DNA of 64,000 nt from Balaenoptera acutorostrata (lineage: Eukaryota; Chordata; Mammalia; Artiodactyla; Balaenopteridae), in the NCBI RefSeq assembly GCF_949987535.1, contig NC_080068.1, positions 81,679,254 through 81,743,253 on the forward strand. Reading direction: 5' to 3'. The position numbers were made by a program, and so were the translations under genes. This document shows positions 63,761 through 64,000 of the stretch, in pieces; positions within the stretch are counted from its first letter, which is position 1, and each line of letters starts with the position of its first letter. The notes beneath the pieces are model-generated. The model saw only the letters and a list, made by a program, of their open reading frames with translations, made no database searches and was not told the DNA's origin.

Positions 63761-64000
63761 GAAATATTGATACATTCCATTTCACATGGCTAATAGTGAA
63801 AACAGAGGAATATTTAGGAGGCAACAACACTGGTGTAGGAAAGAGATGATCCTAGCTTGAACTCAGCTATACAAATTATGGAGAAGACTATTTCTAAAAG
63901 TGTCACTTAGGATCTGCCCATTAAGGAATGTGCATGCCCTAAAAAGAGAAGAAACAGACTGGAAAGAAAGAAGTAAATAAGTCCTTTTTCTCTTCCTACT
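63761..64000. other. Window end, no feature recognised
   Basis: Nothing supportable. Confidence 0.4.

Overview
The window is mammalian nuclear DNA, most likely from a cetacean. It has no bacterial-style operons or long single-exon genes. It is AT-rich and packed with interspersed repeats: tRNA-derived CHR-type SINEs whose 5' ends read as variants of 'ttccctggtggt', a large L1 whose sequence resembles recent cetacean L1 copies, and a background of old mammalian repeats (MIR, L2, MER20/MER5-type hAT, L1M). The cetacean call rests on my memory of CHR SINE and L1 sequence, not on a search.

The only host gene I can support is the 3' end of a multi-exon gene on the minus strand. Three exons chain together: 57097-56853 (245 bp), 22094-22037 (58 bp) and 20736-20375 (stop TAG). 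Each has a good acceptor, each internal one has a good donor, and the intron phases match exactly (phase 0, then phase 1). Together they encode about 220 C-terminal residues that end in a death-domain-like segment. I read the gene as DTHD1 (death domain containing 1). Its 5' part lies beyond 64000. A polyadenylation signal candidate sits at 20253-20258.

Layout. 1-13.7 kb is intergenic DNA downstream of the gene, with old repeats and a 0.55 kb TG-rich low-complexity block at about 11.8-12.3 kb. 13.755-19.631 kb is an essentially full-length L1 on the minus strand; its ORF1 has one nonsense codon and its ORF2 has five nonsense codons plus one frameshift. 20.2-22.1 kb holds the last two exons. 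22.1-56.85 kb is one 34.8 kb intron containing an old full-length L1 (23.9-31.0 kb, plus strand) with two CHR SINEs inside it, two L1 copies with 5' inversions typical of twin priming (36.45-37.03 and 52.66-56.42 kb), a third 5'-truncated L1 inserted into a MIR, and many L2/MIR pieces. 56.85-57.10 kb is the third exon from the end. 57.1-64 kb is the next intron, with MER5-type, MIR and L2 repeats and a decayed MULE-type DNA transposon (59.8-60.6 kb) that still shows transposase motifs.

I found no CRISPR array, no structural RNA gene and no unrecognised multi-gene system. The most informative results are the gene reconstruction (including a 58-bp exon), the mobile-element insertions dated by nesting and target-site duplications, a SINE copy that seems to have carried 3' flanking sequence with it, and a roughly 3 kb stretch (32.9-36.0 kb) I cannot assign.
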